Source: Paracoccaceae bacterium (GTDB taxonomy: Bacteria; Pseudomonadota; Alphaproteobacteria; Rhodobacterales; Rhodobacteraceae). Taken from it: a DNA stretch of 64,000 bases. This document shows, piece by piece, positions 26,585-34,142 of the stretch. Both the position numbers and the translations under genes were made by a program. Location of the stretch: assembly GCA_902543185.1 (NCBI GenBank), contig CACBXB010000005.1, positions 62,001 to 126,000 on the forward strand. The letters are read 5' to 3'. Each line of letters begins with the position of its first letter. Position 1 is the stretch's first letter. The notes beneath the pieces are model-generated. The model saw nothing but the letters and a program-made list of their open reading frames with translations. It was not told the origin of the DNA and did no database searches.

Positions 26585-27556
26585 ATGGTTTACAGAAGTC
26601 TTAAAACTTCAATATTAAGTATAGTTGCTGGTGCATCAATAATTTTTGGTGCTAATGCTTCCTATGCCGGGGATTGGAAACCCGTAAAGCCAATTACTAT
26701 GGTGATTATGGCAGGTCAAGGCGGTGGAGCTGATAGAATAGCCCGACTTTTTCAATCAATAATTCAAAAAGAGAATCTTTCTAACATGCCAATTTTGCCT
26801 GTTAATAAGGGCGGTGGTTCTGGTGCTGAGGCACTTCGTTTTCTTAAAGATAATGAGGGTGACGCGCACACAATTATGGCCACGCTCAATAGTTACTACA
26901 CTACTCCATTGAGAACTGATATTGGTGTAGATATTGCTGAATTCAATCCTCTAGCCAGGATGGCAATGGATACTTTTGTTCTATGGGTAAACGCTGAGTC
27001 GGATATTAAAACATTAGATGACTATGTGGCGGCAGTTTCAGCTGCTGGTGGTAGCTGGAAAATGGGCGGTACAGGTACCGGTCAAGAAGATAGCCTTGTA
27101 ACAGCAATGCTCGAAAAAGAGTTTGGCATCAAGCATACATATGTTCCTTTCAAAGGGGGCGGCACGGTTGCCAAAAACTTAGTAGGAAACCACATCGATT
27201 CTACTGTTAATAATCCTGCTGAGCAGATGGGATTTTGGAAAGCTGGTAAAGTTAGGCCTATTGTTGCCTTTACGCCAGAGCGTTTAGACGTTTTCCCCGA
27301 CGTGCCAACTGCAAAAGAACTTGGGCATACCATAGTTTATTGGATGCAGAGATCATTTGTTGCGCCAAAAGGCATGCCAACAGCTGCTATTGACTATTAC
27401 ACTGAGATGTTTGAAAAGCTTTCAGCAACTGAAGAGTGGCAAACTTATGCAAAAGAAAAAGCCTTGGTGGCGAATATGATCACTGGAAGTGAGCTGCAAA
27501 AGTACTTCTTAAACGAGCGTGCGAAGCATAAGGAAATCTTGGCTTCAAGCGAGTAA
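26585..27556 (+). CDS. tctC: TTT transporter periplasmic binding protein (TctC/Bug family)
   Basis: 323 residues with an N-terminal Sec signal peptide (SILSIVAGASIIFGANASYA, about residues 10-29). It continues as a Bug-type receptor: KPITMVIMAGQGGGADRIAR, KGGGSGAEALRFL and MGGTGTGQEDSLVTAMLE, which is characteristic of binding proteins of tripartite tricarboxylate transporters. It binds a carboxylate in the periplasm and delivers it to TctAB encoded next. A hairpin separates it from tctB. The ligand is not predictable. Confidence 0.92.
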   Translation: MVYRSLKTSILSIVAGASIIFGANASYAGDWKPVKPITMVIMAGQGGGADRIARLFQSIIQKENLSNMPILPVNKGGGSGAEALRFLKDNEGDAHTIMATLNSYYTTPLRTDIGVDIAEFNPLARMAMDTFVLWVNAESDIKTLDDYVAAVSAAGGSWKMGGTGTGQEDSLVTAMLEKEFGIKHTYVPFKGGGTVAKNLVGNHIDSTVNNPAEQMGFWKAGKVRPIVAFTPERLDVFPDVPTAKELGHTIVYWMQRSFVAPKGMPTAAIDYYTEMFEKLSATEEWQTYAKEKALVANMITGSELQKYFLNERAKHKEILASSE

Positions 27557-27579
27557 ATTACCCCTAAGTCATCCAAAAT

Positions 27580-27607
27580 CCGTGCGTGGGTAAGGCCTCA
27601 CGCACGG
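27580..27607 (+). terminator. Hairpin between tctC and tctB
   Basis: CCGTGCGTG (27580-27588) and CACGCACGG (27599-27607) form a perfect 9-bp GC-rich stem with a 10-nt loop, 23 nt after the tctC stop. No T-run follows. As after the sugar-binding-protein gene at 3290, it probably protects the upstream mRNA and limits read-through into the membrane genes. Confidence 0.6.
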
Positions 27608-27638
27608 AGATTTAATAAAACTAACTACGAGTAGCTTA

Positions 27639-28127
27639 ATGATAAATGCTGACAGAATAATTGCTTCTCTCATAATTATAAGTTCGCTCTACTTTATGTG
27701 GCACGCTATCTCTCTGCCTATTGGTTGGAATGGTATAGAAGGTGGTCCAGGTGGTGGAGCATTTCCCTTTTGGCTTTCTATCGTCATGTTAGTATGCGCT
27801 TCTATTATATTTTGGAGAAGTAGTTCGGGAACAAAGTTTCAAAAGTTCTCTTTTGACACAACCATGATCAAACCTATTCTACTCGTAGCTGTTAGCCTGT
27901 TATGCACAGTAGGCCTTATATCGTTTATTGGCGCATATATAGCGATATTTTTGTTTTTGTTTTGGTACCTTAGAGTGATCGGCAGGCATTCAGTAGGGTT
28001 ATCTGTAACTATTCCCGTTTTGACTCCTATACTGATGTTCTTTTTTTTCGAGGTTACCTTGAAAATAATGTTGCCTAAAGGAGTAAGTGAGCCGTTGTTC
28101 CTTCCTCTTTACGCAAAGTTTTTCTGA
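27639..28127 (+). CDS. tctB: TTT transporter small membrane subunit TctB
   Basis: 162 residues with four hydrophobic segments (about 8-26, 45-63, 85-120 split in two, and 125-145) and the GGPGGGAFPFWLSIVML motif near residue 38 that TctB proteins share. It forms the membrane part of the secondary transporter with TctA. It lies 13 bp before the tctA start chosen here. Confidence 0.88.
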   Translation: MINADRIIASLIIISSLYFMWHAISLPIGWNGIEGGPGGGAFPFWLSIVMLVCASIIFWRSSSGTKFQKFSFDTTMIKPILLVAVSLLCTVGLISFIGAYIAIFLFLFWYLRVIGRHSVGLSVTIPVLTPILMFFFFEVTLKIMLPKGVSEPLFLPLYAKFF

Positions 28128-28140
28128 GTTTGGAAACAAT

Positions 28141-29688
28141 ATGGATCTTCTGACACTTTTATCAGATGGTTTCGCGACCTCATTGTCGCCATTTAACTTG
28201 ATGATCGTTATCCTTGGTGTGACGGCTGGGCTTTTTATTGGAGCCATGCCTGGTTTAGGCTCCGTAAATGGTGTCGCAATAGTGCTTCCTTTAACCTTCG
28301 TTGTGCCTCCAGCTTCCGCCATTATTTTATTGGCGGCAATATATTACGGCGCTATGTATGGAGGTGCGATTTCGTCGATATTGTTGGGTATACCTGGGGC
28401 GTCAACGGCTGTTGCGACAACGTTTGATGGGCGACCAATGGCGCAAAAAGGTCAGGCGGCGTTAGCTCTCATCGCAGCGGCATTCGCTTCTTTTGTTGGC
28501 GGTACGATTGCTGTCATTTTATTTACACTGTTTGCTATTCCATTGGCTGATGTAGCTCTTGCTTTTGGCCCCGCAGAGGAATTTGCCTTAGTTTTGCTCG
28601 CATTTACCACATTTGTTGGACTTGGTGGTGATGATATATTGAAGACAATTATCATGATCTGCCTTGGGCTGGTACTTTCAACAGTTGGCCTCGATTTAAT
28701 ATCTGGCCAGCCACGATTGATTTTTGGTGACTTACCTGGATTTTACTCCGGCATCTCTTTTTTGGTTTTGGCTATTGGGGTGTATGGAGTTGGTGAGGTG
28801 CTTTATACAATTGAAACTTCAAAATCTAATCCCACTGTAAGTAATGCAAAAATTACTTTTAAAGACCTATACACAGGCATTAAAACTATAAGCAGTTATA
28901 CAAAAACAATGTCTATTGGTTCCTTTCTGGGGTTCTTTGTGGGTATGCTTCCAGCGGCTGGTGCAACACCAGCTTCTTTGATGGCCTATGGCTTAGCGAA
29001 ACAGACCTCAAAAAAACCAGAAACATTTGGCGATGGTAATATTGAAGGCGTAATTGCTCCTGAAACCGCAAATAATGCCGCCTCTACAGGTTCACTATTG
29101 CCTATGCTAACGCTGGGTATTCCAGGCTCGCCTACTACAGCTTTATTGCTAGGTGGAATGGTGATGTGGGGACTAATGCCAGGTCCCATGTTGTTCATAG
29201 ATCAGCCAGATTTTGTTTGGGGACTAATTTCGTCTCTATATACAGCAAATGTTGCAGCGGTATTGATAAATATCGCCCTGATACCACTTTTCGTCTGGGC
29301 TTTGCGTATGCCGTTTTCAGTATTATGTGCAATTGTTTTAGTCCTTTGTATCGTAGGAGGTTTCGCTCCAAATCAGAAGATGCATGATGTATGGTTAATA
29401 GTTTTATTTGGTTACACTGGTTATCTTTTGCGCAAGGCTGATTATCCATTGGCACCTTTGGTTTTGGCTCTTGTTTTGGGGCCGCTAATGGAAAAAAGTT
29501 TTCGCCAAACTTTGATCGCTGAACAAGGAAACATATTGGCGTTCATAGAGAGACCGTTATCTGCGACGTTCATTTTCCTTTCCTTATTGTTTTTTATTTG
29601 GCCCTTAGTTGGTTTGTTGCGGAGCAGCAAACGAGAGCACCCGCACTTTTCAAGTAAAAGACCAGATTTCTTGAAACAGAACAGTTAG
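28141..29688 (+). CDS. tctA: TTT transporter large membrane subunit TctA
   Basis: From ATG 28141 the protein has 515 residues and opens MDLLTLLSDGFATSLSPFNL, as TctA proteins do; the frame is open to GTG 28087 inside tctB but the extra residues are atypical. About 12 membrane segments are present. Conserved stretches GAMPGLGSVNGVAIVLPLTF (about 37-56) and LTLGIPGSPTTALLLGGMVM are the repeated TctA glycine/proline motifs. It catalyses ion-coupled uptake of the carboxylate bound by TctC. Confidence 0.93.
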   Translation: MDLLTLLSDGFATSLSPFNLMIVILGVTAGLFIGAMPGLGSVNGVAIVLPLTFVVPPASAIILLAAIYYGAMYGGAISSILLGIPGASTAVATTFDGRPMAQKGQAALALIAAAFASFVGGTIAVILFTLFAIPLADVALAFGPAEEFALVLLAFTTFVGLGGDDILKTIIMICLGLVLSTVGLDLISGQPRLIFGDLPGFYSGISFLVLAIGVYGVGEVLYTIETSKSNPTVSNAKITFKDLYTGIKTISSYTKTMSIGSFLGFFVGMLPAAGATPASLMAYGLAKQTSKKPETFGDGNIEGVIAPETANNAASTGSLLPMLTLGIPGSPTTALLLGGMVMWGLMPGPMLFIDQPDFVWGLISSLYTANVAAVLINIALIPLFVWALRMPFSVLCAIVLVLCIVGGFAPNQKMHDVWLIVLFGYTGYLLRKADYPLAPLVLALVLGPLMEKSFRQTLIAEQGNILAFIERPLSATFIFLSLLFFIWPLVGLLRSSKREHPHFSSKRPDFLKQNS

Positions 29689-29701
29689 AAAGAGTAGTTG
29701 A

Positions 29702-30673
29702 ATGTCTAAGCCAAGATTATTGATAACAAGGCGCTGGCCAAAAGCAGTTGAAGAATCTGCAATGGACCACTTTGATGTCACTTTTAATGATAAAGACATC
29801 CCATTGAACATTGAGGATATGCGACACGCTTTGAAAAGCTATGATGCTATTTCGCCAACAGTTACAGATATATTAAACGCAAAAGCATTTGAAGTAGAGG
29901 ATGTAAGCTGCAAAATCTTATGTAATTATGGAGTTGGCTATAGTCATATTGATCTACCTAGTGCAGAAAAATTGGGAATTTGCGTTACCAATACACCAGA
30001 TGTTTTGAGTGACTGTACAGCTGATATTGCTATGACTTTAATGCTAATGGCTGCTCGGCGCGCTGGTGAAGGTGAGAGAGAACTACGTGCCAAAAAATGG
30101 GACGGTTGGCGTCCCACTCATATGATTGGTGCTAAAGTTACGGGTAAGACACTAGGAATAATTGGCTTTGGTCGTATTGGCCAAGCCATGGCTTCACGTT
30201 GTCACTTTGGATTTGGTATGAAAATAAAAATCTTTTCCCGATCACAAGTGAGTGCTGAGCTGTTAAAAAGATACAATGCTGAACAATTTAGCTCTGTAGA
30301 AACGCTCTTAAGTGAGAGTGACTTTGTTTCGCTACATTGTCCTGGTGGTGCTTCAAATCGACACTTGATTAATGCATCGAACCTAGCGCAGGCAAGGCCT
30401 GAATTAGTTTTGATAAATACCGCCAGAGGAGAGGTCGTTGATGAAGTAGCACTGGCAAACGCTTTAGAAAATAGAATTATCAAAGCCGCCGGCCTTGATG
30501 TCTTTGATGGTGAGCCCAGCATTAACCCTGTTTTGATGTCGGCTCCTAACCTTGTGATGTTGCCGCATCTAGGCAGTGCAACAAGAGAAACACGAGAAGA
30601 AATGGGCTTTAGAGCTCTCGAAAACTGCAAAGCCTTTTTTAAGGGAGAAACCCCTTTAGATAAGGTCGTGTGA
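29702..30673 (+). CDS. D-2-hydroxyacid dehydrogenase (NAD(P)-dependent, glyoxylate reductase-like)
   Basis: 323 residues. The Rossmann motif GKTLGIIGFGRIGQAMASRC is near 143-162, and the catalytic triad is visible as Arg in LINTARGEVVDE, Glu in LDVFDGEPSINP and His in MLPHLGSATRET. It reduces a 2-oxoacid or oxidises a D-2-hydroxyacid in the cytoplasm. It starts 13 bp after tctA and is probably co-transcribed with the transporter, so a hydroxy-acid or its oxo-acid may be the transported compound or an intermediate. Confidence 0.9.
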   Translation: MSKPRLLITRRWPKAVEESAMDHFDVTFNDKDIPLNIEDMRHALKSYDAISPTVTDILNAKAFEVEDVSCKILCNYGVGYSHIDLPSAEKLGICVTNTPDVLSDCTADIAMTLMLMAARRAGEGERELRAKKWDGWRPTHMIGAKVTGKTLGIIGFGRIGQAMASRCHFGFGMKIKIFSRSQVSAELLKRYNAEQFSSVETLLSESDFVSLHCPGGASNRHLINASNLAQARPELVLINTARGEVVDEVALANALENRIIKAAGLDVFDGEPSINPVLMSAPNLVMLPHLGSATRETREEMGFRALENCKAFFKGETPLDKVV

Positions 30674-30734
30674 GAAATTTATGTGGAAATTTTAAATTTT
30701 TGAATTAAGTAACCAGAAAAGGAAGATTACAGAC

Positions 30735-31964
30735 ATGTTTGAAAAACTTACTATACCTAATACTCTTGCGGCAGGTCCTGGTCCTGGGAATACCGATCCA
30801 CGCGTGTTAGAGCAATTTTCAAAAGCGGGTCTTGCCGATCATATGCATCCCGATGTTTTGCGTGGGATGAAAGAATGTAAATTTATGCTCCGAGAGGTTT
30901 GGGGCACTAAAAATATGCATACTTTTGGGGTTGCTGGAACAGGTTGGAGTGGACTGGATGCGATGATATCGGCGGTTAAGCCAGGTGATAAAGTCGTAGC
31001 TTTTGTTAATGGCACATTTTCTGGCATTGACGCTCTTTCCTTGAGGATGAAGGCTGCAACTGAAGAAGAATTAGCGGCAAATCCATTAGACCCAAATGCT
31101 AAAAGTGTTGAAGTTATTAATGTTCCACATGGTCAATCAGTTGATGGCGGCATTATTGAGAAATATATGGCCGAGCATAAACCTAAATGGGCATTCATGG
31201 CACACTATGAAACCGGTTCAGGTCGCGTGAATGATATTAGCGGTTTTTCTGAGTCTTGCGAACGGCATGGTGCTCTTGGACTTGTGGATGCAGTCAGTTC
31301 GCTAGGTGTGGGTGACTTTAGGATCGACGATTACCCCGGAGTAGTAGCTTGGGCGTCGTGTCCCCAAAAGGGCATTAGTTGTCTGCCTCTTACCTATGCG
31401 CCAGTAAGTTTCTCCGATAGATATATTGACGTCCTGAAGGCTACTGGTGCTCGAACTTTGGCTCATAATCCAATTCTTGAAGCAAGGCACTGGGCCATAA
31501 TTGATGGCGCAGATGTAGATAAAGGGACTTACCACCGCACTCATTCTGCTTATGCTGTGGCGGCTTTTCACGAAGCTCTTAGATTGGCCTTAGAAGAGGG
31601 TATTTCGAACAGGGCGGCAAAATATTCGAAGTTTGAAAAAGCTTTAAGTGGAGCCTTCAGAGCAATGGGATGTGATGTTACATCTGATATGACTTCGCTA
31701 GTCGTATTGAATTTACCAGAAAACCTCTCTGGACGAGAGATGGAATTTGTTCAGCACTGTCGATCACAAAATTTTGGTATTTGGCCAACACTTTCTGAAC
31801 CAGTACAAGTTAGGGTAGGGATTCTGAACCTATTAAGTGATGAAGCTATATCTGAAATCATCGATAAGTTTGGTGCAGCTCTTAAAGAGTTGGGTGGACA
31901 ATTTGATGATAACCTTGTGTCTCTTGAAATTAACAAACTTTCTGAGCAAATAGCGGCAGAATAA
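30735..31964 (+). CDS. Class V PLP-dependent aminotransferase (serine-glyoxylate type)
   Basis: 409 residues of the fold-type I class V family. It opens NTLAAGPGPGNTDPRVLEQF and has LGLVDAVSSLGVGDFRIDDY, where Asp binds the PLP nitrogen, and SCPQKGISCLPLTYAPVSFS with the Schiff-base Lys. VRVGILNLLSDEAISEIIDK is the usual C-terminal motif. The family uses glyoxylate or pyruvate with serine, alanine, aspartate or similar donors. AAAGGAAG precedes ATG 30735. Placement after the hydroxyacid dehydrogenase suggests a linked oxo-acid/amino-acid step. Confidence 0.85.
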   Translation: MFEKLTIPNTLAAGPGPGNTDPRVLEQFSKAGLADHMHPDVLRGMKECKFMLREVWGTKNMHTFGVAGTGWSGLDAMISAVKPGDKVVAFVNGTFSGIDALSLRMKAATEEELAANPLDPNAKSVEVINVPHGQSVDGGIIEKYMAEHKPKWAFMAHYETGSGRVNDISGFSESCERHGALGLVDAVSSLGVGDFRIDDYPGVVAWASCPQKGISCLPLTYAPVSFSDRYIDVLKATGARTLAHNPILEARHWAIIDGADVDKGTYHRTHSAYAVAAFHEALRLALEEGISNRAAKYSKFEKALSGAFRAMGCDVTSDMTSLVVLNLPENLSGREMEFVQHCRSQNFGIWPTLSEPVQVRVGILNLLSDEAISEIIDKFGAALKELGGQFDDNLVSLEINKLSEQIAAE

Positions 31965-31976
31965 CAAAATTTTTGG

Positions 31977-32210
31977 CTAAGATAAGCCTCTCAGCTTTTG
32001 TTGTTCTTTTACTATAGCGTCAATATCTTGAAATGATAAATTAGGATATTGGCGCGTTATTTCGTAAATTTTATCTTCGTGAGATTTGCTGGTCCAAGAG
32101 CCTGAAGAAGTATCGGTCAAAAATTCAGTAAACATATCAACTGGATTCAACCAATCATAAGGGCCCTCCAGGTAAATTTTATATATGTCTCTCTCCAAAC
32201 TCACTAGCAT
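31977..32210 (-). CDS. Small hypothetical soluble protein (77 aa)
   Basis: I do not recognise this 77-residue protein. It has no membrane segment and contains the motifs YLEGPYDWLNPVDMFTEFL and YPNLSFQDIDAIVKEQQKL, the latter looking like a short helical domain. Its ATG overlaps the stop of the upstream gene (TAATG), with GTGGAG as ribosome site, so it is translationally coupled to it. That coupling and the plausible composition support a real gene. Confidence 0.55.
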   Translation of the reverse strand: MLVSLERDIYKIYLEGPYDWLNPVDMFTEFLTDTSSGSWTSKSHEDKIYEITRQYPNLSFQDIDAIVKEQQKLRGLS

Positions 32211-32416
32211 TACTCCACTTCTTTGAGAATCATTTTAATCGCCCAAGCAGAATGAAATAAAGATGAAACAGAAAAAAGGCCTCCAATGAAAACAATTTCA
32301 AATATTGCCGGTCCTTTTACCTCATGAAACATCACTAAGTATGAAAGTAAGCAAAGCAAAAATATCGACACAATTGCTCTAAACTTATATTCGCTCAATT
32401 TTGTTTTATCGTACAT
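32210..32416 (-). CDS. Small hypothetical membrane protein (68 aa)
   Basis: A 68-residue protein with two predicted membrane helices (about 13-30 and 36-58) and charged ends, beginning MYDKTKLSEYKFRAIVSIFL. I do not recognise the family. It is the first gene of a two-gene leftward operon with the 77-residue protein, convergent with the aminotransferase gene. Photosynthesis control elements start about 150 bp upstream on the other strand, so any shared regulation is uncertain. Confidence 0.5.
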   Translation of the reverse strand: MYDKTKLSEYKFRAIVSIFLLCLLSYLVMFHEVKGPAIFEIVFIGGLFSVSSLFHSAWAIKMILKEVE

Positions 32417-32564
32417 ATGAATAAATTATTAAATATTTTCAATTTGATACCAGTAAAACATCCTAGAATAAATGTAGTTCAAACCTCCATAAAATCAAAA
32501 TGAGAAATAAAATAAGTGCTGAGAGAAAAGAAAACGATTGAATATATTTCCGTATTTGAAAGTA

Positions 32565-32583
32565 AAATTCCGTAACGGAATTT
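32565..32583. promoter_or_regulatory. 19-bp perfect palindrome upstream of the small-RNA promoter
   Basis: AAATTCCGT-A-ACGGAATTT (32565-32583) is a perfect 9+1+9 palindrome lying 25 bp before the -35 element at 32608. A further half site TTTCCGTA is at 32547-32554. This looks like an activator or repressor operator; I cannot name the protein. It does not match the PpsR box or an FNR box. Confidence 0.5.
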
Positions 32584-32595
32584 TTACATAAAGAG

Positions 32596-32636
32596 TGTAA
32601 AAAATAATTGACACATTTTTAAAATTTTAATTTAAT
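32596..32636 (+). promoter_or_regulatory. Sigma70-type promoter overlapped by a PpsR/CrtJ box
   Basis: TTGACA (32608-32613), a 17-bp spacer and TTTAAT (32631-32636) make a near-consensus promoter. TGTAAAAAATAATTGACA (32596-32613) is a TGT-N12-ACA PpsR box that covers the -35, so PpsR would block RNA polymerase. This places the transcript that follows under the same aerobic/light repression as the bch and crt genes. Confidence 0.65.
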
Positions 32637-32642
32637 GAAACT

Positions 32643-32800
32643 GTCGAGCTGAAGCCTATTAACAAGGATGACTTCGTTTAGGGGGAACTCGACGCGGAAT
32701 TTGTCTATTGTTTATGTTCATCACCCTGATCTTTAAAAATAGATAAGTTTCAAACTGTTGGTGGGCGCTCATACTTTAGGTATGAGCGCTTCCATCGTTA
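32643..32800 (+). ncRNA. Putative PpsR-controlled small RNA
   Basis: A transcript from about 32643 would begin GTCGAGCTGAAGCC and fold as a nested 5' domain (GTCGAG 32643-32648 with CTCGAC 32688-32693; GAAG with CTTC inside), leaving GTTTAGGGGGAA exposed. It would end in a perfect 10-bp hairpin (GCGCTCATAC 32765-32774 with GTATGAGCGC 32780-32789). No reading frame with a ribosome site is found inside. About 150 nt is a usual size for a regulatory RNA. The T-run after the hairpin is weak, so it might instead be the leader of the 45-residue gene at 32931. I know no Rfam family that it matches. Confidence 0.45.
32765..32789 (+). terminator. Hairpin at the end of the putative small RNA
   Basis: A perfect 10-bp stem with loop TTTAG is followed by TTCCATCGTTATT, only partly U-rich. 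It could terminate the RNA from the 32608-32636 promoter or mark a processed 3' end. Confidence 0.5.
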
Positions 32801-32859
32801 TTAAAGACACCGTAAATTTTTCTTAATACCATCAATCGGCTAAATTCCGCCAAAATAAG

Positions 32860-32899
32860 TGACAACCTAAGTTGACAGAATAAAAATTTATTTTAACAT
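32860..32899 (+). promoter_or_regulatory. Promoter with PpsR-like box for the 45-aa membrane protein
   Basis: TTGACA (32872-32877) and TAACAT (32894-32899) are separated by 16 bp. TGACAACCTAAGTTGACA (32860-32877) matches the PpsR palindrome with one mismatch in the first half (TGA for TGT) and again covers the -35. A start near 32906 gives a 25-nt leader to ATG 32931. Confidence 0.5.
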
Positions 32900-32930
32900 T
32901 TGATGTTTAATTATAATCTTGGGGGTTTTT

Positions 32931-33068
32931 ATGGAATTGTTAAGTTTTTCGGTATCCACGCCGTTTTGGATATGGCTCTTATTTGCTCTTGCTACGGCCT
33001 ATTACTACGACATCATGAAAAAACGAATTAATCGAATAGAACAAAAGCTTTTAGATTTGAATAGGTAG
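32931..33068 (+). CDS. 45-aa single-span membrane protein, possibly photosynthesis-related
   Basis: This short gene has GGGGG 6 nt before ATG 32931 and ends TAG at 33066-33068. The protein opens MELLSFSVSTPFWIWLLFAL, with one membrane helix (about residues 9-26), then a basic/amphipathic helix KKRINRIEQKLLDLN. No His ligand for bacteriochlorophyll is in the helix, so it is not an antenna polypeptide. It stands alone, convergent with crtC, with its own promoter and PpsR-like box. I do not recognise a family; a small assembly or quinone-channel type subunit is only a guess. Confidence 0.6.
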   Translation: MELLSFSVSTPFWIWLLFALATAYYYDIMKKRINRIEQKLLDLNR

Positions 33069-33086
33069 GCCCTAATATTCAATCTT

Positions 33087-34142
33087 TTAAGATTTATGCT
33101 TCCATCGTTTTCTACGGGGTACTCGAACCGCTAGCATAAACATTAATAGTGGGTTTCTGAATCGTCTCAAGTCTAAAGCTTCGAAAACACCAATTGTCTT
33201 TTCCCCTTTGATGCTTGTTGAAACAGTTGCTCGACTATAAAACGGTGCATCTAAAAGGCTTTTTTCTTGCCTCGGTTCAGAATTACGGTCACATCGGGTT
33301 TGTCGTTTTATGCCCCAAAGCGAACTTGAAAATTTCGAGTTTTGGGGCGCACGATCTATGTTTTCCGCTTTACCATTATTTTCGAAATGATATTCAAATT
33401 GATATTTCTCTTTATTACGTAATTCTAAGTCATAGAAACAAGAGGTGCCTTTTCCTGAGGGAAATCGACCCCAAGTCCAGTAGTCAAAGTCTTGTTCCAA
33501 AGCTCTTGTACCGAAATTTGCATCAAAATAACCGTGACCTTTCCACTGCCATTCCGGTTTGTTTAGGTTCACTTTAATTTCGGCTGTTGGAGCAAACGGA
33601 CGCCAGATGTGTGTTCCCTCTTTTGTGAGCGGCAATTCAACATTGGTTATGCCAGAAGGCTTGAGCGTGATTGTTCCTTTGAGCTTTGAAATTATAGGTA
33701 AGCTACTAATTTCATTAACTTGTATTACTAATTCTTTCTTTGAGGGGTCCCAAATAAGCGATGACGGTCCAATAGTAAGTTTGTGAGGCTCCTGAATAAG
33801 AGCACATTTACCTCTATCCGTCATTGTAAAACGACTTTTTTTACCATAGGTGGCTACGTTCAAACATACATTATTTTGGGGTTGTTTCCTTCCGGACCAT
33901 TTGTACCAGGGCGAAAAAACAGAACCAATAAATGCTATTATGGAAATTGCTTGGCCGGAGTTTGGCTCAACTCCATCAATGTACCACCAAGCATATCCGT
34001 TTGGTGGAACATCTAGATTAAAATTTGGCTCGTTTTCATCTCCTCTACCGCGAGCAGTGCGGATAGTGTCGCCATCGGAACTCCCGCTCCAGGATGTACT
34101 CCTCCGCCCACTAGAAATAGATTGGCTATAGACGTTACGCAT
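33087..34142 (-). CDS. crtC: Carotenoid 1,2-hydratase (hydroxyneurosporene synthase)
   Basis: CrtC adds water to the C1,2 double bond of neurosporene or lycopene, in the membrane. The conserved N-terminal part YAWWYIDGVEPNSGQAISII then FIGSVFSPWYKWSGR is present, with HGYFDANFGTRALEQDFDYWTWGRF in the middle (given here only as a landmark) and the C-terminal LDAPFYSRATV. The start is uncertain: no ATG, GTG or TTG lies near the expected N-terminus (about 34040). The next in-frame ATG, 34140-34142, is inside crtD and gives a 130-bp overlap and about 47 non-conserved residues. A non-standard start nearer 34060 is possible. It follows crtD in one operon. Confidence 0.85.
   Translation of the reverse strand: MRNVYSQSISSGRRSTSWSGSSDGDTIRTARGRGDENEPNFNLDVPPNGYAWWYIDGVEPNSGQAISIIAFIGSVFSPWYKWSGRKQPQNNVCLNVATYGKKSRFTMTDRGKCALIQEPHKLTIGPSSLIWDPSKKELVIQVNEISSLPIISKLKGTITLKPSGITNVELPLTKEGTHIWRPFAPTAEIKVNLNKPEWQWKGHGYFDANFGTRALEQDFDYWTWGRFPSGKGTSCFYDLELRNKEKYQFEYHFENNGKAENIDRAPQNSKFSSSLWGIKRQTRCDRNSEPRQEKSLLDAPFYSRATVSTSIKGEKTIGVFEALDLRRFRNPLLMFMLAVRVPRRKRWKHKS

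Noticed and set aside
32931-33068. The 45-residue protein as an antenna alpha or beta chain
   Set aside because: Its membrane helix has no His to bind bacteriochlorophyll and lacks the antenna end motifs.
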